A DNA stretch of 13,408 nucleotides from an uncultured Clostridia bacterium (GTDB taxonomy: Bacteria > Bacillota > Clostridia > Peptostreptococcales > Anaerovoracaceae), in NCBI GenBank assembly GCA_934278965.1, contig CAKQWL010000086.1, positions 1 to 13,408 of the forward strand, read 5' to 3'. Shown in pieces: positions 7,612 to 13,408 of this stretch (position 1 is the stretch's first letter; each line of letters opens with the position of its first letter). Position numbers and translations under genes: made by a program. The notes beneath the pieces are model-generated. The model made no database searches. It was not told the DNA's origin and was given only the letters and a program-made list of their open reading frames with translations.

Positions 7612-7639
7612 AAAGGAGGATCCGTCCGGAAAAGGAGGA
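7611..7639 (+). repeat. Duplicated Shine-Dalgarno segment before the aldo/keto reductase
   Basis: AAAAGGAGGA occurs at 7611-7620, starting on the last base of the CoA-transferase stop codon, and again at 7630-7639. Only the second is properly spaced from ATG 7646 (AAGGAGG ends 7 bp before it). The first has no start codon at a useful distance. Confidence 0.7.
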
Positions 7640-7645
7640 AGCAGC

Positions 7646-8773
7646 ATGATTTATAAAGAATTCCGAGATTTGAAGTTGTCCGCGCTGGGAATGGGAACCA
7701 TGCGTCTTCCGCTCATCGACGGAAATGACGCGGAGATCGATCGGAAAACAACCGAAAAAATGATCGCGTACGCGATGGAACAGGGAATCAATTATTACGA
7801 TACGGCATGGGGATATCATGCGGGAAATTCGGAACGGGTAATCGGAGAGGCCTTAAAAAAATATCCGCGAGAGAGCTTTTATCTCGCAACGAAATTTCCG
7901 GGCTATGATTTGAAGAATATGGATAAGGCAGAAGAAATCTTCGAGAAACAGCTTGCCAAATGTCAGGTGGACTATTTCGACTTCTACTTGTTTCACAATG
8001 TTTGTGAAATGAATATCGATGCGTATCTGGATCCGAAATATGGGATTAAGGAATATCTGGTCAAACAGCGTGAGGCCGGGAGAATCCGTCATCTCGGGTT
8101 TTCCGTTCACGGCACACTGGAAACGATGAAGCGCTTCTTGGCGGAATACGGAGACTGCATAGAATTCGCTCAGGTACAGCTGAACTTCTTTGACTGGGAA
8201 TTTCAGGATGCGAAAAGCAAGGTGAAGGTCCTGAATGAACGGAATATTCCGGTATGGGTGATGGAGCCGCTGCGCGGCGGAAAACTGCTCAACCTGAGAG
8301 ATGAGTATCGCGCCAAACTGGAAAAAGCAAGACCGGGAGAGAACGCAGCCGCGTGGGCTTTCCGCTTCCTGCAGGCGACGGAAGGGGTTACGATGATCCT
8401 GTCCGGGATGTCGACACCGGAGCAGCTGGAAGAAAATATCCGGATTTTTAATGAAAATAAGCCGCTCAGCGCCGATGAAAAGGACCTGCTTCTCGGGATT
8501 GCAGAGGAAATGAGGACCCGAAGGACCTTGCCATGTACGGCATGTCATTATTGTACCAGCCACTGTTCGCAGGGGCTGGATATCCCGTGGCTGATCTCAC
8601 TTTACAATGAGCAAAGCTATACAGAGGGCGGTTTTATTGCGCCGATGGCGCTTTCTTCTCTTCCGAAGGAAAAAAGACCGGGCGCCTGCATCGGCTGCCG
8701 CAGCTGTGAAGCAGTCTGCCCGCAGAACATCAAAATCTCCGAAGTGATGGCGGATTTTGCCGCGCGGTCGTGA
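7646..8773 (+). CDS. Aldo/keto reductase with C-terminal two-[4Fe-4S] ferredoxin domain
   Basis: This is a predicted cytoplasmic oxidoreductase of 375 residues with two parts. The first 280 or so form an aldo/keto reductase barrel: GMGTMRLP (15-22), the tetrad residues Asp52 and Tyr57 (YYDTAWGYHAGNSERVIGEA), Lys83 (LATKFP) and His117 (FYLFHN). The C-terminal 80 residues carry two cysteine clusters, CTACHYCTSHC (297-307) and CIGCRSCEAVCP (348-359), that should bind two [4Fe-4S] clusters. Such fusions are common in anaerobes; electrons may pass between NAD(P)H, flavin or ferredoxin and a carbonyl substrate, but the substrates are mostly unknown. The start is fixed by AAGGAGG seven bases upstream. 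It follows the CoA-transferase by 34 bp, so the two probably act in one pathway, for example on an acid, its CoA ester and a carbonyl form. No terminator follows; the secreted protein gene begins 77 bp on. Confidence 0.9.
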   Translation: MIYKEFRDLKLSALGMGTMRLPLIDGNDAEIDRKTTEKMIAYAMEQGINYYDTAWGYHAGNSERVIGEALKKYPRESFYLATKFPGYDLKNMDKAEEIFEKQLAKCQVDYFDFYLFHNVCEMNIDAYLDPKYGIKEYLVKQREAGRIRHLGFSVHGTLETMKRFLAEYGDCIEFAQVQLNFFDWEFQDAKSKVKVLNERNIPVWVMEPLRGGKLLNLRDEYRAKLEKARPGENAAAWAFRFLQATEGVTMILSGMSTPEQLEENIRIFNENKPLSADEKDLLLGIAEEMRTRRTLPCTACHYCTSHCSQGLDIPWLISLYNEQSYTEGGFIAPMALSSLPKEKRPGACIGCRSCEAVCPQNIKISEVMADFAARS

Positions 8774-8850
8774 ACGGAAGCGAACGAGGCAAATCCGTCG
8801 AAAGAGTGAAAAAAGAATGAAAGAGGAAAGAAAGGAATAAGGGCGAGAAC

Positions 8851-9132
8851 ATGACGAAAAAGCGAAACAAATTCTTTATCGGGTTTCTGTCGTTGGTGCT
8901 GATACTCACCATGATGCCGCTCTCAGCAGCACCGGCACGCGCGGAGACCGGAGTGGGTGTAAACCTTTATATTATTGAGGACACGACATCCGATAATCCT
9001 ACATTGGTCGACTCTTCCGGAAGCGGCGCAGGCTGGAGCTGGGATAAGGACAGCGCGACGCTGACCTTGAACGGCTTCAACGGTTCCTATATCGAGGCGG
9101 ACGGCGCTGTTCAAGCTCAAGGGCACCAATAA
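8851..9132 (+). CDS. 5' fragment: signal peptide and N-terminal part of the dockerin protein
   Basis: The 93-residue open frame starts at ATG 8851, preceded by AAGGG (8839-8843). It opens with a clear Sec signal peptide: basic MTKKRNK, a hydrophobic core FFIGFLSLVLILTMMPLSA and a probable cut after APARA. The mature part (GAGWSWDKDSATLTLNGFNG) is typical of repetitive clostridial surface proteins and should run on into the next frame. It ends instead at TAA 9130-9132 after an unrelated-looking tail (QAQGHQ). If made as it stands, the product would be a short secreted peptide without a complete domain. Confidence 0.65.
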   Translation: MTKKRNKFFIGFLSLVLILTMMPLSAAPARAETGVGVNLYIIEDTTSDNPTLVDSSGSGAGWSWDKDSATLTLNGFNGSYIEADGAVQAQGHQ

Positions 9133-9178
9133 AATCACGGCACGGAGCGATAAGGGATATGGCGTTGTAGCCGATGGA

Positions 9179-11644
9179 GTGATTACCATTGACAAGACCG
9201 CAAATGATAAAACAGATAAGCTCATCATCGAGAATAGTGCGATGAACCGAACGAGTGGGTTTTATGCAATCGCCGGGCACAGCAGCAATTATAAAGACAC
9301 TCTTTTGAATGGCGGCAGCGTGGAAATCCGCATTACCAATAGTGCTTCCGGAGAAGTACATGGAGGCCATTGTGTGTACCTGTACGGAAACGCGAACCTA
9401 AAAATGACACTGAACGGAGATAAAGTAACAGGAGCGGATCAAATAAGGAGTTATGGAAATGGCAATGTGACTCTCAACATCAGCGGAAGAGCGGAAGCGG
9501 ATGGAACGCTTTTTTTGGGAGTAAGCGGAAGCGGACAAATCAATATTTCCGCGGATGTAAACGGAAACCCTTTAGAGGCGGTTGCTTTTTCAATTGAGCC
9601 AGTGCACAAGATTCAATTAGAGTCCGGCGGGAAGATTGTCGCGGTTGGGAAAATCAGCCAGGCGAACTTTTACGATACTCCGCTCATAGAAGACAGCGTA
9701 AAGACTGAGCCTGCGAAGCGGGTGATCAAGGTATTCACATCGGACATTTATCATTTCTGGTACTGCGATGAAAACGGCAATAAGCTGAGCGGGATGACCT
9801 TCGAATACGCTGCGACACCACAGCCGCTTGCCTTTTCCAATCCGGATGGAATGTTTGACATTCCGGAAAGCCAGGTAGGGACGCAAATCAAAAGAATCTA
9901 TCTGAAGCAAGGACTGAATTCCAGAGATGCGGTATTGAGCCTGAAAGAAGGAAGTGTGCTGCCGGAGGGAATCACTATGGACGCTAAAGGCTACATTTCC
10001 GGAACACCGACGGCGGCGACACCGGCGGGAACGGCGACCATTGTGGCCACTCGGGAGGGCTCTGCATCACTGGAGTTTACCATCAAGTATGGTGAGGTTA
10101 AGGTGAAGAATCCGGTAACGGGAGTTTCTCTGGATAAAAAGGAGCTGGTAATCAACCAAAAGGCTTCTGCAACCTTGACGGCAACCGTTACTCCTCCCGA
10201 TGCCAGCGACGCAAAAACCAACTGGAAGTCCGGAGATACCTCCATCGCACAGGTGACCTATCAGTCGGGAAACAGCAATGTTGCGGAGGTTACCGGCGTT
10301 GCGGCCGGAACGACAACCATCACCGTTACAACCAGGCAGGGCGGTATGACAGATCACTGCATGGTTTATGTCAAGGAAAAACAACCGGCGGCAGGGATTG
10401 ATTATGACAAGGAATTGCTGACAGGACTGGAAAACGGAGGAACCTACCGGGTAAGCGCGTCCGGGCTCACAGCGCAGGTATTTACCGCGTCCGGAACCAC
10501 GAAAGCAATCGATCCGAGCTGGCTTGGCAAAACTCTTGCCATCGTAAGAACCAACGCGGAAGTGAAATGCGAAAGCGACGCACAGAATCTTGAGATTCCT
10601 GCCCGGGAAGCGGCGCCGGCTGCAGTCGGAGCCGTCGATACCTCACACGCGGCAGCCGCGGATGGTAAGATTACGGGAGTTACAAGCGCAATGCAGTATC
10701 GTAAGCAAGGGGAAACTGCATGGAAAGGCATCACCGGAAGCGAAGTGACCGGTCTTAGCAAGGGAACCTATGAAGTCCGGCTGAAAGCAACGAGCAGTGC
10801 CTTTGCGGGAAATATAAAGGCGGTCACCATTGGAAGTGCGGCGCTGACCTTCACGCACAGTGCGGCCTTCGATATCCCGTCCGGCACGGTCGGTACAGCG
10901 ATTACGGCGATTGATGTCAGCAGCGGAGTGAAAGGCGGCACGAAGCCGTATACCTTCTCCAAGACAGCCGGTCCGACGTGGCTTACGGTATCCGCAAGTG
11001 GCCGCATCAGCGGAACTCGTCCGGCAGGAGAAGCTGCGGCGACAACCATGACCATCAAAGTTACCGACAGCGCGTCCGCGAGCAAGGAAATTTCCGTTGC
11101 GGTGGGGGCGGTCACCAAACCGGCCGGTTACACGATTACAGGCCGGGTCGTGAGTCAGAATTCGAAAAATGCCGTAACGGTCAAGCTGTATACCGCGGGT
11201 CATGCGGGAGAAGCCGCTTGGGAGAAGTATACGGCGGCTGTGACTCAGGCGGGAGCCGCGACCGGTGTGATCGGAGACTTCACCTTTCATGCTGTGGCTT
11301 CGGGCAGTTACGATCTCGTAATCACCAAGACCGGACACCTGGTCTATACGGTGAAGAATATCGCGGTCGTAAGCTCGAACATCGATTTGACGACGAACTC
11401 GAACCCGGCAATCCGCAGTATGACGCTTCTGTGCGGAGATATTACAGGAGACGGACTGATCAATACGGACGATTTGAACCTCATTTGGAATGTGGCGAAC
11501 TACAACCGGCCTCAATCGGAGGCGGTGAACAAAATAACGGATTTGAACGGCGACGGCAATGTGAATACGGACGATTTGAATATTGTTTGGAACGCCGCGA
11601 ATTACAACAAATCCGCGAAGAGAGACTGTACGGTCACTTTCTAA
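9179..11644 (+). CDS. 3' fragment: Ig-like repeats and dockerin of the secreted protein
   Basis: The 821-codon open frame has a GTG at 9179, but homologous-looking sequence reads upstream without a stop back to 9071 (FKLKGTNKIT, SDKGYGVVADG), so GTG is not a natural start. No ribosome binding site stands before it and the product would lack a signal peptide. It holds the Ig-like, regulatory-like and dockerin parts. Codon use and base composition match the neighbouring genes. Extracellular adhesion or carbohydrate binding is the likely general role. No catalytic domain was recognised, so it is not an evident glycoside hydrolase or protease. Confidence 0.7.
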   Translation: MITIDKTANDKTDKLIIENSAMNRTSGFYAIAGHSSNYKDTLLNGGSVEIRITNSASGEVHGGHCVYLYGNANLKMTLNGDKVTGADQIRSYGNGNVTLNISGRAEADGTLFLGVSGSGQINISADVNGNPLEAVAFSIEPVHKIQLESGGKIVAVGKISQANFYDTPLIEDSVKTEPAKRVIKVFTSDIYHFWYCDENGNKLSGMTFEYAATPQPLAFSNPDGMFDIPESQVGTQIKRIYLKQGLNSRDAVLSLKEGSVLPEGITMDAKGYISGTPTAATPAGTATIVATREGSASLEFTIKYGEVKVKNPVTGVSLDKKELVINQKASATLTATVTPPDASDAKTNWKSGDTSIAQVTYQSGNSNVAEVTGVAAGTTTITVTTRQGGMTDHCMVYVKEKQPAAGIDYDKELLTGLENGGTYRVSASGLTAQVFTASGTTKAIDPSWLGKTLAIVRTNAEVKCESDAQNLEIPAREAAPAAVGAVDTSHAAAADGKITGVTSAMQYRKQGETAWKGITGSEVTGLSKGTYEVRLKATSSAFAGNIKAVTIGSAALTFTHSAAFDIPSGTVGTAITAIDVSSGVKGGTKPYTFSKTAGPTWLTVSASGRISGTRPAGEAAATTMTIKVTDSASASKEISVAVGAVTKPAGYTITGRVVSQNSKNAVTVKLYTAGHAGEAAWEKYTAAVTQAGAATGVIGDFTFHAVASGSYDLVITKTGHLVYTVKNIAVVSSNIDLTTNSNPAIRSMTLLCGDITGDGLINTDDLNLIWNVANYNRPQSEAVNKITDLNGDGNVNTDDLNIVWNAANYNKSAKRDCTVTF
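11432..11634 (+). other. Type I dockerin domain with two near-identical calcium loops
   Basis: Two F-hand-like repeats occur: GDITGDGLINTDDLNLIW and DLNGDGNVNTDDLNIVW, each followed by N(V/A)ANYN. Calcium ligands fit positions 1, 3, 5, 9 and 12 of the loop in both (D, T/N, D, N, D). The residues at loop positions 10-11, which set cohesin choice in known dockerins, are Thr-Asp in both. AATACGGACGATTTGAA recurs exactly at 11462-11478 and 11564-11580, showing a recent or conserved internal duplication. A cysteine lies at each edge of the domain (LLCGD and KRDC). Confidence 0.85.
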
Positions 11645-11666
11645 AGGATGAAAACCATAGAGAAAC

Positions 11667-11672
11667 AGGAGG
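11667..11672 (+). promoter_or_regulatory. Ribosome binding site that fixes the deoD start
   Basis: AGGAGG lies five bases before ATG 11678. An earlier in-frame ATG at 11648 would add ten residues (MKTIEKQEEK) that have no place in DeoD proteins and would contain this site inside the gene. Confidence 0.8.
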
Positions 11673-11677
11673 AAAAA

Positions 11678-12391
11678 ATGAGCAATCATATCGGAGCGCT
11701 TGACGCCGAAAAAGGAATGATCGCTGAGAGCGTGCTGCTTCCGGGAGATCCTTTGCGGGCAAAATATATCGCGGAAAACTTTCTTGAGGAACCGAAGCTT
11801 TATAACGAGGTTCGCGGGATGCTCGGTTTTACAGGACGCTACAAAGGGGTGCCGGTGTCTGTGCAGGGAACAGGAATGGGAATGCCTTCGATGGGGATTT
11901 ATTCCTGGGAGCTGATGGAGAGTTACGGTGCGCAGCGTCTGGTAAGAGTCGGCACGGCAGGCTCGTTCCACGAAGATGTTCGGGTACGGGATATCGTGAT
12001 TGGGGTATCGGCTTCAACGGATTCCAATTACGCGCATACCTTCGACCTCCCGGGCACTTACGCACCGACTGCGAGCTTTGACCTTCTTCTCGCCGCGAAT
12101 TGCGCGGCAGCGGAGCTGGGACTTTCCTGCAAAGCCGGGAACATTCTTTCCGGAGATGTTTTTTACGAGCTTCCGGAAAACTGGTGGCATAAGTGGCAGA
12201 AGATGGGAACTCTGGCGGTAGAAATGGAGGCGGCGGCGCTGTATATGAATGCCGCATACTTGAAACGGGAGGCATTGACGATTTTAACGATATCCAATCA
12301 TTTTGTTACCGGAGAAGAGACCAGTAATGAAGAAAGAGAGAAGACCTTTACGGATATGATGAGACTGGCGCTCGAAACGGTGACGGCCTAA
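11678..12391 (+). CDS. deoD: Purine nucleoside phosphorylase, hexameric DeoD type
   Basis: The enzyme splits purine (deoxy)nucleosides with phosphate into free base and (deoxy)ribose-1-phosphate for salvage in the cytoplasm. The 237 residues match the length and motifs of hexameric DeoD: His4 (MSNHI), LPGDPLRAKYIAENFLEEP with phosphate-binding Arg27, NEVRGMLGFTG with Arg46, RVGTAGSF with Arg90, VFYELPENW, VEMEAAALY with Glu182-Met183-Glu184, and EREKTFTDMM with Arg220. Two active-site changes stand out against E. coli DeoD: the RVGSCG segment is RVGTAG, and the catalytic Asp204 of SDH is Asn207 here (TISNHFVTGEE). Asn at that place is typical of enzymes limited to 6-oxopurines, so adenosine activity may be weak; this is inference. 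It lies 33 bp behind the dockerin gene with no promoter seen between, so it may share that transcript. A strong terminator follows. Confidence 0.92.
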   Translation: MSNHIGALDAEKGMIAESVLLPGDPLRAKYIAENFLEEPKLYNEVRGMLGFTGRYKGVPVSVQGTGMGMPSMGIYSWELMESYGAQRLVRVGTAGSFHEDVRVRDIVIGVSASTDSNYAHTFDLPGTYAPTASFDLLLAANCAAAELGLSCKAGNILSGDVFYELPENWWHKWQKMGTLAVEMEAAALYMNAAYLKREALTILTISNHFVTGEETSNEEREKTFTDMMRLALETVTA

Positions 12392-12423
12392 AGGAACGGT
12401 CTAAAGGAACGGCCTAAAGAAAT
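12385..12423 (+). repeat. 13-bp tandem repeat, three units, overlapping the deoD stop
   Basis: GGCCTAAAGGAAC (12385-12397), GGTCTAAAGGAAC (12398-12410) and GGCCTAAAGAAAT (12411-12423). The first unit contains the deoD stop codon, and each unit repeats a TAA. The second unit differs from the first by one base and the third by two. Slipped-strand duplication is the simplest origin; a function is not evident. Confidence 0.75.
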
Positions 12424-12450
12424 GAAAAGTTCATAAGGAATATGCACCTG

Positions 12451-12485
12451 AAAGTCCCATCCGCTTTTGAAACGGATGGGACTTT
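12451..12485 (+). terminator. Strong hairpin terminator after deoD
   Basis: AAAGTCCCATCCG (12451-12463) pairs perfectly over 13 bp with CGGATGGGACTTT (12473-12485), with a 9-nt loop. The T run is at the stem's right arm (ACTTTTG), and the A run on the left arm could make it work in both directions. It closes the unit that began at the CoA-transferase or dockerin gene and isolates the ATPase gene. Confidence 0.8.
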
Positions 12486-12562
12486 TGATAAACTAAGGAT
12501 GCTGAGTGACTTAAAATGTGTTCAGAACGGCTTAGATTCGCCCATGAAATGTGCGAAATGGA

Positions 12563-12591
12563 TTGATAATCGCCCGAGTTTTGTGTATAAT
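12563..12591 (+). promoter_or_regulatory. Sigma-A-type promoter of the AAA ATPase gene
   Basis: TTGATA (12563-12568), a 17-bp spacer and a perfect TATAAT (12586-12591), close to consensus. Transcription would start about 27 bases before ATG 12625. The rest of the 12486-12562 gap shows nothing recognisable. Confidence 0.7.
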
Positions 12592-12624
12592 AAAGTAAAA
12601 AACTCATACTGGAGAGTGATTCAG

Positions 12625-13408
12625 ATGTATTTGAAAAGAAAAGTAGATGCTTTCTTAGAGGCATGGAAAGCAGATAAAAACAGAAAGCCCCTTATTGTCA
12701 AGGGGAGCCGTCAAATAGGCAAAACGGAATCGATTCTGCATTTTGCTGCCGAGCATTACGAAAATGTGATTGAGATCAATTTTGTCCGTGATGAGAAATA
12801 CAAGGGAATCATCGCTGACGGATATGCAGCTGCTGACATTATCAAGAACATTTCACTCATTGACCCGGCAAAGAAGTTTGTGCCCGAAAAGACGCTGATC
12901 TTCTTTGACGAGATTACGGAATTTCCGGAAATTGCAACATCGCTCAAGTTCTTCTGCATAGATGGGCGGTTTGATGTGATTTGCAGTGGATCAATGCTGG
13001 GAGTCCATTACAAGAAGATCGAAAGCAACAGCGTAGGGTATAAAAAAGACTATGAGATGTTTTCGATGGATTTCGAGGAATTCTTGTGGGCAAAGGGTTA
13101 TGGAGATGACACGGTAAAGAATCTGCTTTCCCACATGAAGAAATTTAAACCTTTGAGCGAGTTGGAGATGAATGTCTTCCATTCGCTGTTTCTGGAGTAC
13201 AATATCCTGGGTGGAATGCCTGCTGTCGTCGCGGAGTATATCGAGCGAAACACCTTTGAGGGATCGCTTGATACGCAGAAACAGCTCATAGCGGACTATA
13301 AAGAAGATATTCGCAAGTATGCCACCGGAATCGATCAAACAAGAATTATCAATGTGTTCAACCGGGTCGCGCCGCAGCTTGCAAGGGAAAATAAAAAATT
13401 CCAGATTT
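12625..13408 (+). CDS. AAA family ATPase of the DUF4143 type, cut by the window end
   Basis: The frame is open from ATG 12625 (GGAGAGTGA at 12611-12619 upstream) to the last base, giving 261 residues of a protein that is usually 400 or more long, so the C-terminal DUF4143 part is mostly missing from the window. It has the AAA_14 pattern: Walker A GSRQIGKT (27-34) after KPLIVK, Walker B LIFFDEI (91-97), the sensor-like VICSGSMLG (118-126), then YEMFSMDFEEFLWAKG and LGGMPAVVAEY. No transmembrane segment is seen. Function in the family is unclear; members are scattered, often horizontally acquired single genes in anaerobic bacteria. The sequence is more AT-rich than the genes to its left and stands alone behind a terminator with its own promoter, which fits an accessory gene. 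Confidence 0.88.
   Translation, partial: MYLKRKVDAFLEAWKADKNRKPLIVKGSRQIGKTESILHFAAEHYENVIEINFVRDEKYKGIIADGYAAADIIKNISLIDPAKKFVPEKTLIFFDEITEFPEIATSLKFFCIDGRFDVICSGSMLGVHYKKIESNSVGYKKDYEMFSMDFEEFLWAKGYGDDTVKNLLSHMKKFKPLSELEMNVFHSLFLEYNILGGMPAVVAEYIERNTFEGSLDTQKQLIADYKEDIRKYATGIDQTRIINVFNRVAPQLARENKKFQI

Larger units (their letters stand above)
8851..11644 (+). pseudogene. Frameshifted gene for a secreted multidomain dockerin protein
   Basis: Two open frames, 8851-9132 and the frame ending at 11644, together encode what looks like one secreted protein of about 930 residues. Domains in order: signal peptide; a beta-rich repetitive region (WSWDKDSATLTLNGFNG, then LKGTNKITARSDKGYGVVAD across the junction) resembling carbohydrate-binding or beta-helix modules of clostridial surface proteins; a putative-Ig repeat around 9850-10080 (ISGTPTAATPAGTATI); a bacterial Ig-like (Big_2) domain around 10112-10380 (GVSLDKKELVINQKASATLT, VTGVAAGTTTITVT); a YRKQGETAW module; a second putative-Ig repeat around 10841-11112; a carboxypeptidase-regulatory-like module around 11126-11380; and a type I dockerin. 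No LPXTG or membrane anchor is present, so it would be released or held through the dockerin. It may be broken, a sequencing error, or phase-variable. Confidence 0.75.

Noticed and set aside
7853..8563. A 236-codon minus-strand frame opposite the aldo/keto reductase
   Set aside because: Shadow of a well-supported gene, without its own start signals.
8774..8850. A promoter or terminator between the aldo/keto reductase and the secreted protein gene
   Set aside because: Only a 5-bp inverted match (ACGGA/TCCGT) with a long loop and no T run, and no -10-like TATAAT, could be found. The transcript may continue across.
9071..9132. Programmed ribosomal frameshifting to join the two halves of the dockerin protein
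   Set aside because: A +1 shift would be needed, and no slippery codon pair, internal Shine-Dalgarno stimulator or downstream hairpin was found. Mutation or sequence error is simpler.
10643..11971. A 442-codon open frame on the minus strand opposite the dockerin and deoD genes
   Set aside because: It spans two genuine genes on the other strand, has an Arg/His/Cys-rich composition typical of shadows, and shows no domain.
12431..12664. A 77-codon minus-strand frame in the gap before the ATPase gene
   Set aside because: It runs through the terminator hairpin and the ATPase promoter, has no ribosome binding site and no recognisable features.

Overview
The window looks like the chromosome of an anaerobic, Gram-positive-type clostridial Firmicute with mid GC content. 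The evidence is a DacF-like D,D-carboxypeptidase, a DUF3343 protein, strong AGGAGG ribosome binding sites, sigma-A-type promoters with 17-bp spacers, an iron-sulfur aldo/keto reductase next to a HadA/FldA-like CoA-transferase, and a secreted dockerin protein. No rRNA, tRNA, CRISPR array, insertion sequence or prophage gene was seen. No gene-free stretch exceeds 300 bases. The genus cannot be fixed from the sequence alone.

Layout. Positions 9-1611 (+) hold a D-alanyl-D-alanine carboxypeptidase and a small DUF3343 protein, closed by a weak hairpin at 1642-1678. A good promoter (1688-1716) then drives a diacylglycerol-kinase-family lipid kinase (1760-2767, +). It overlaps tail to tail by 57 bp with a soluble PAS-histidine kinase-receiver hybrid (2711-4423, -). 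Behind the kinase lies a PutP-type sodium:proline symporter (4627-6222, -), with its terminator at 4554-4587.

The 6223-6378 region is a divergent promoter region. One promoter reads left into putP and one reads right into a CaiB/BaiF CoA-transferase (6379-7611) and a 4Fe-4S aldo/keto reductase (7646-8773). Two ATTCGAA boxes exactly 40 bp apart touch the two promoters, which suggests one shared regulator and a possible uptake-plus-catabolism module.

Positions 8851-11644 (+) encode a large secreted multidomain protein: signal peptide, beta-rich N-terminal region, two putative-Ig repeats, a bacterial Ig-like domain and a C-terminal type I dockerin. It is split by a single frameshift between 9071 and 9132. 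A hexameric-type purine nucleoside phosphorylase follows (11678-12391), carrying Asn in place of the usual catalytic Asp. It is followed by a 13-bp tandem repeat and a strong terminator (12451-12485). The right edge holds an AAA ATPase of the DUF4143 type under its own near-consensus promoter. It is cut off by the window end and is more AT-rich than its neighbours.

The most noteworthy points are the divergent symporter/CoA-transferase/Fe-S reductase module with its paired boxes, the Asp-to-Asn change in the phosphorylase, and the frameshifted dockerin protein. None proves a new system. The first is the best candidate for an undescribed pathway.
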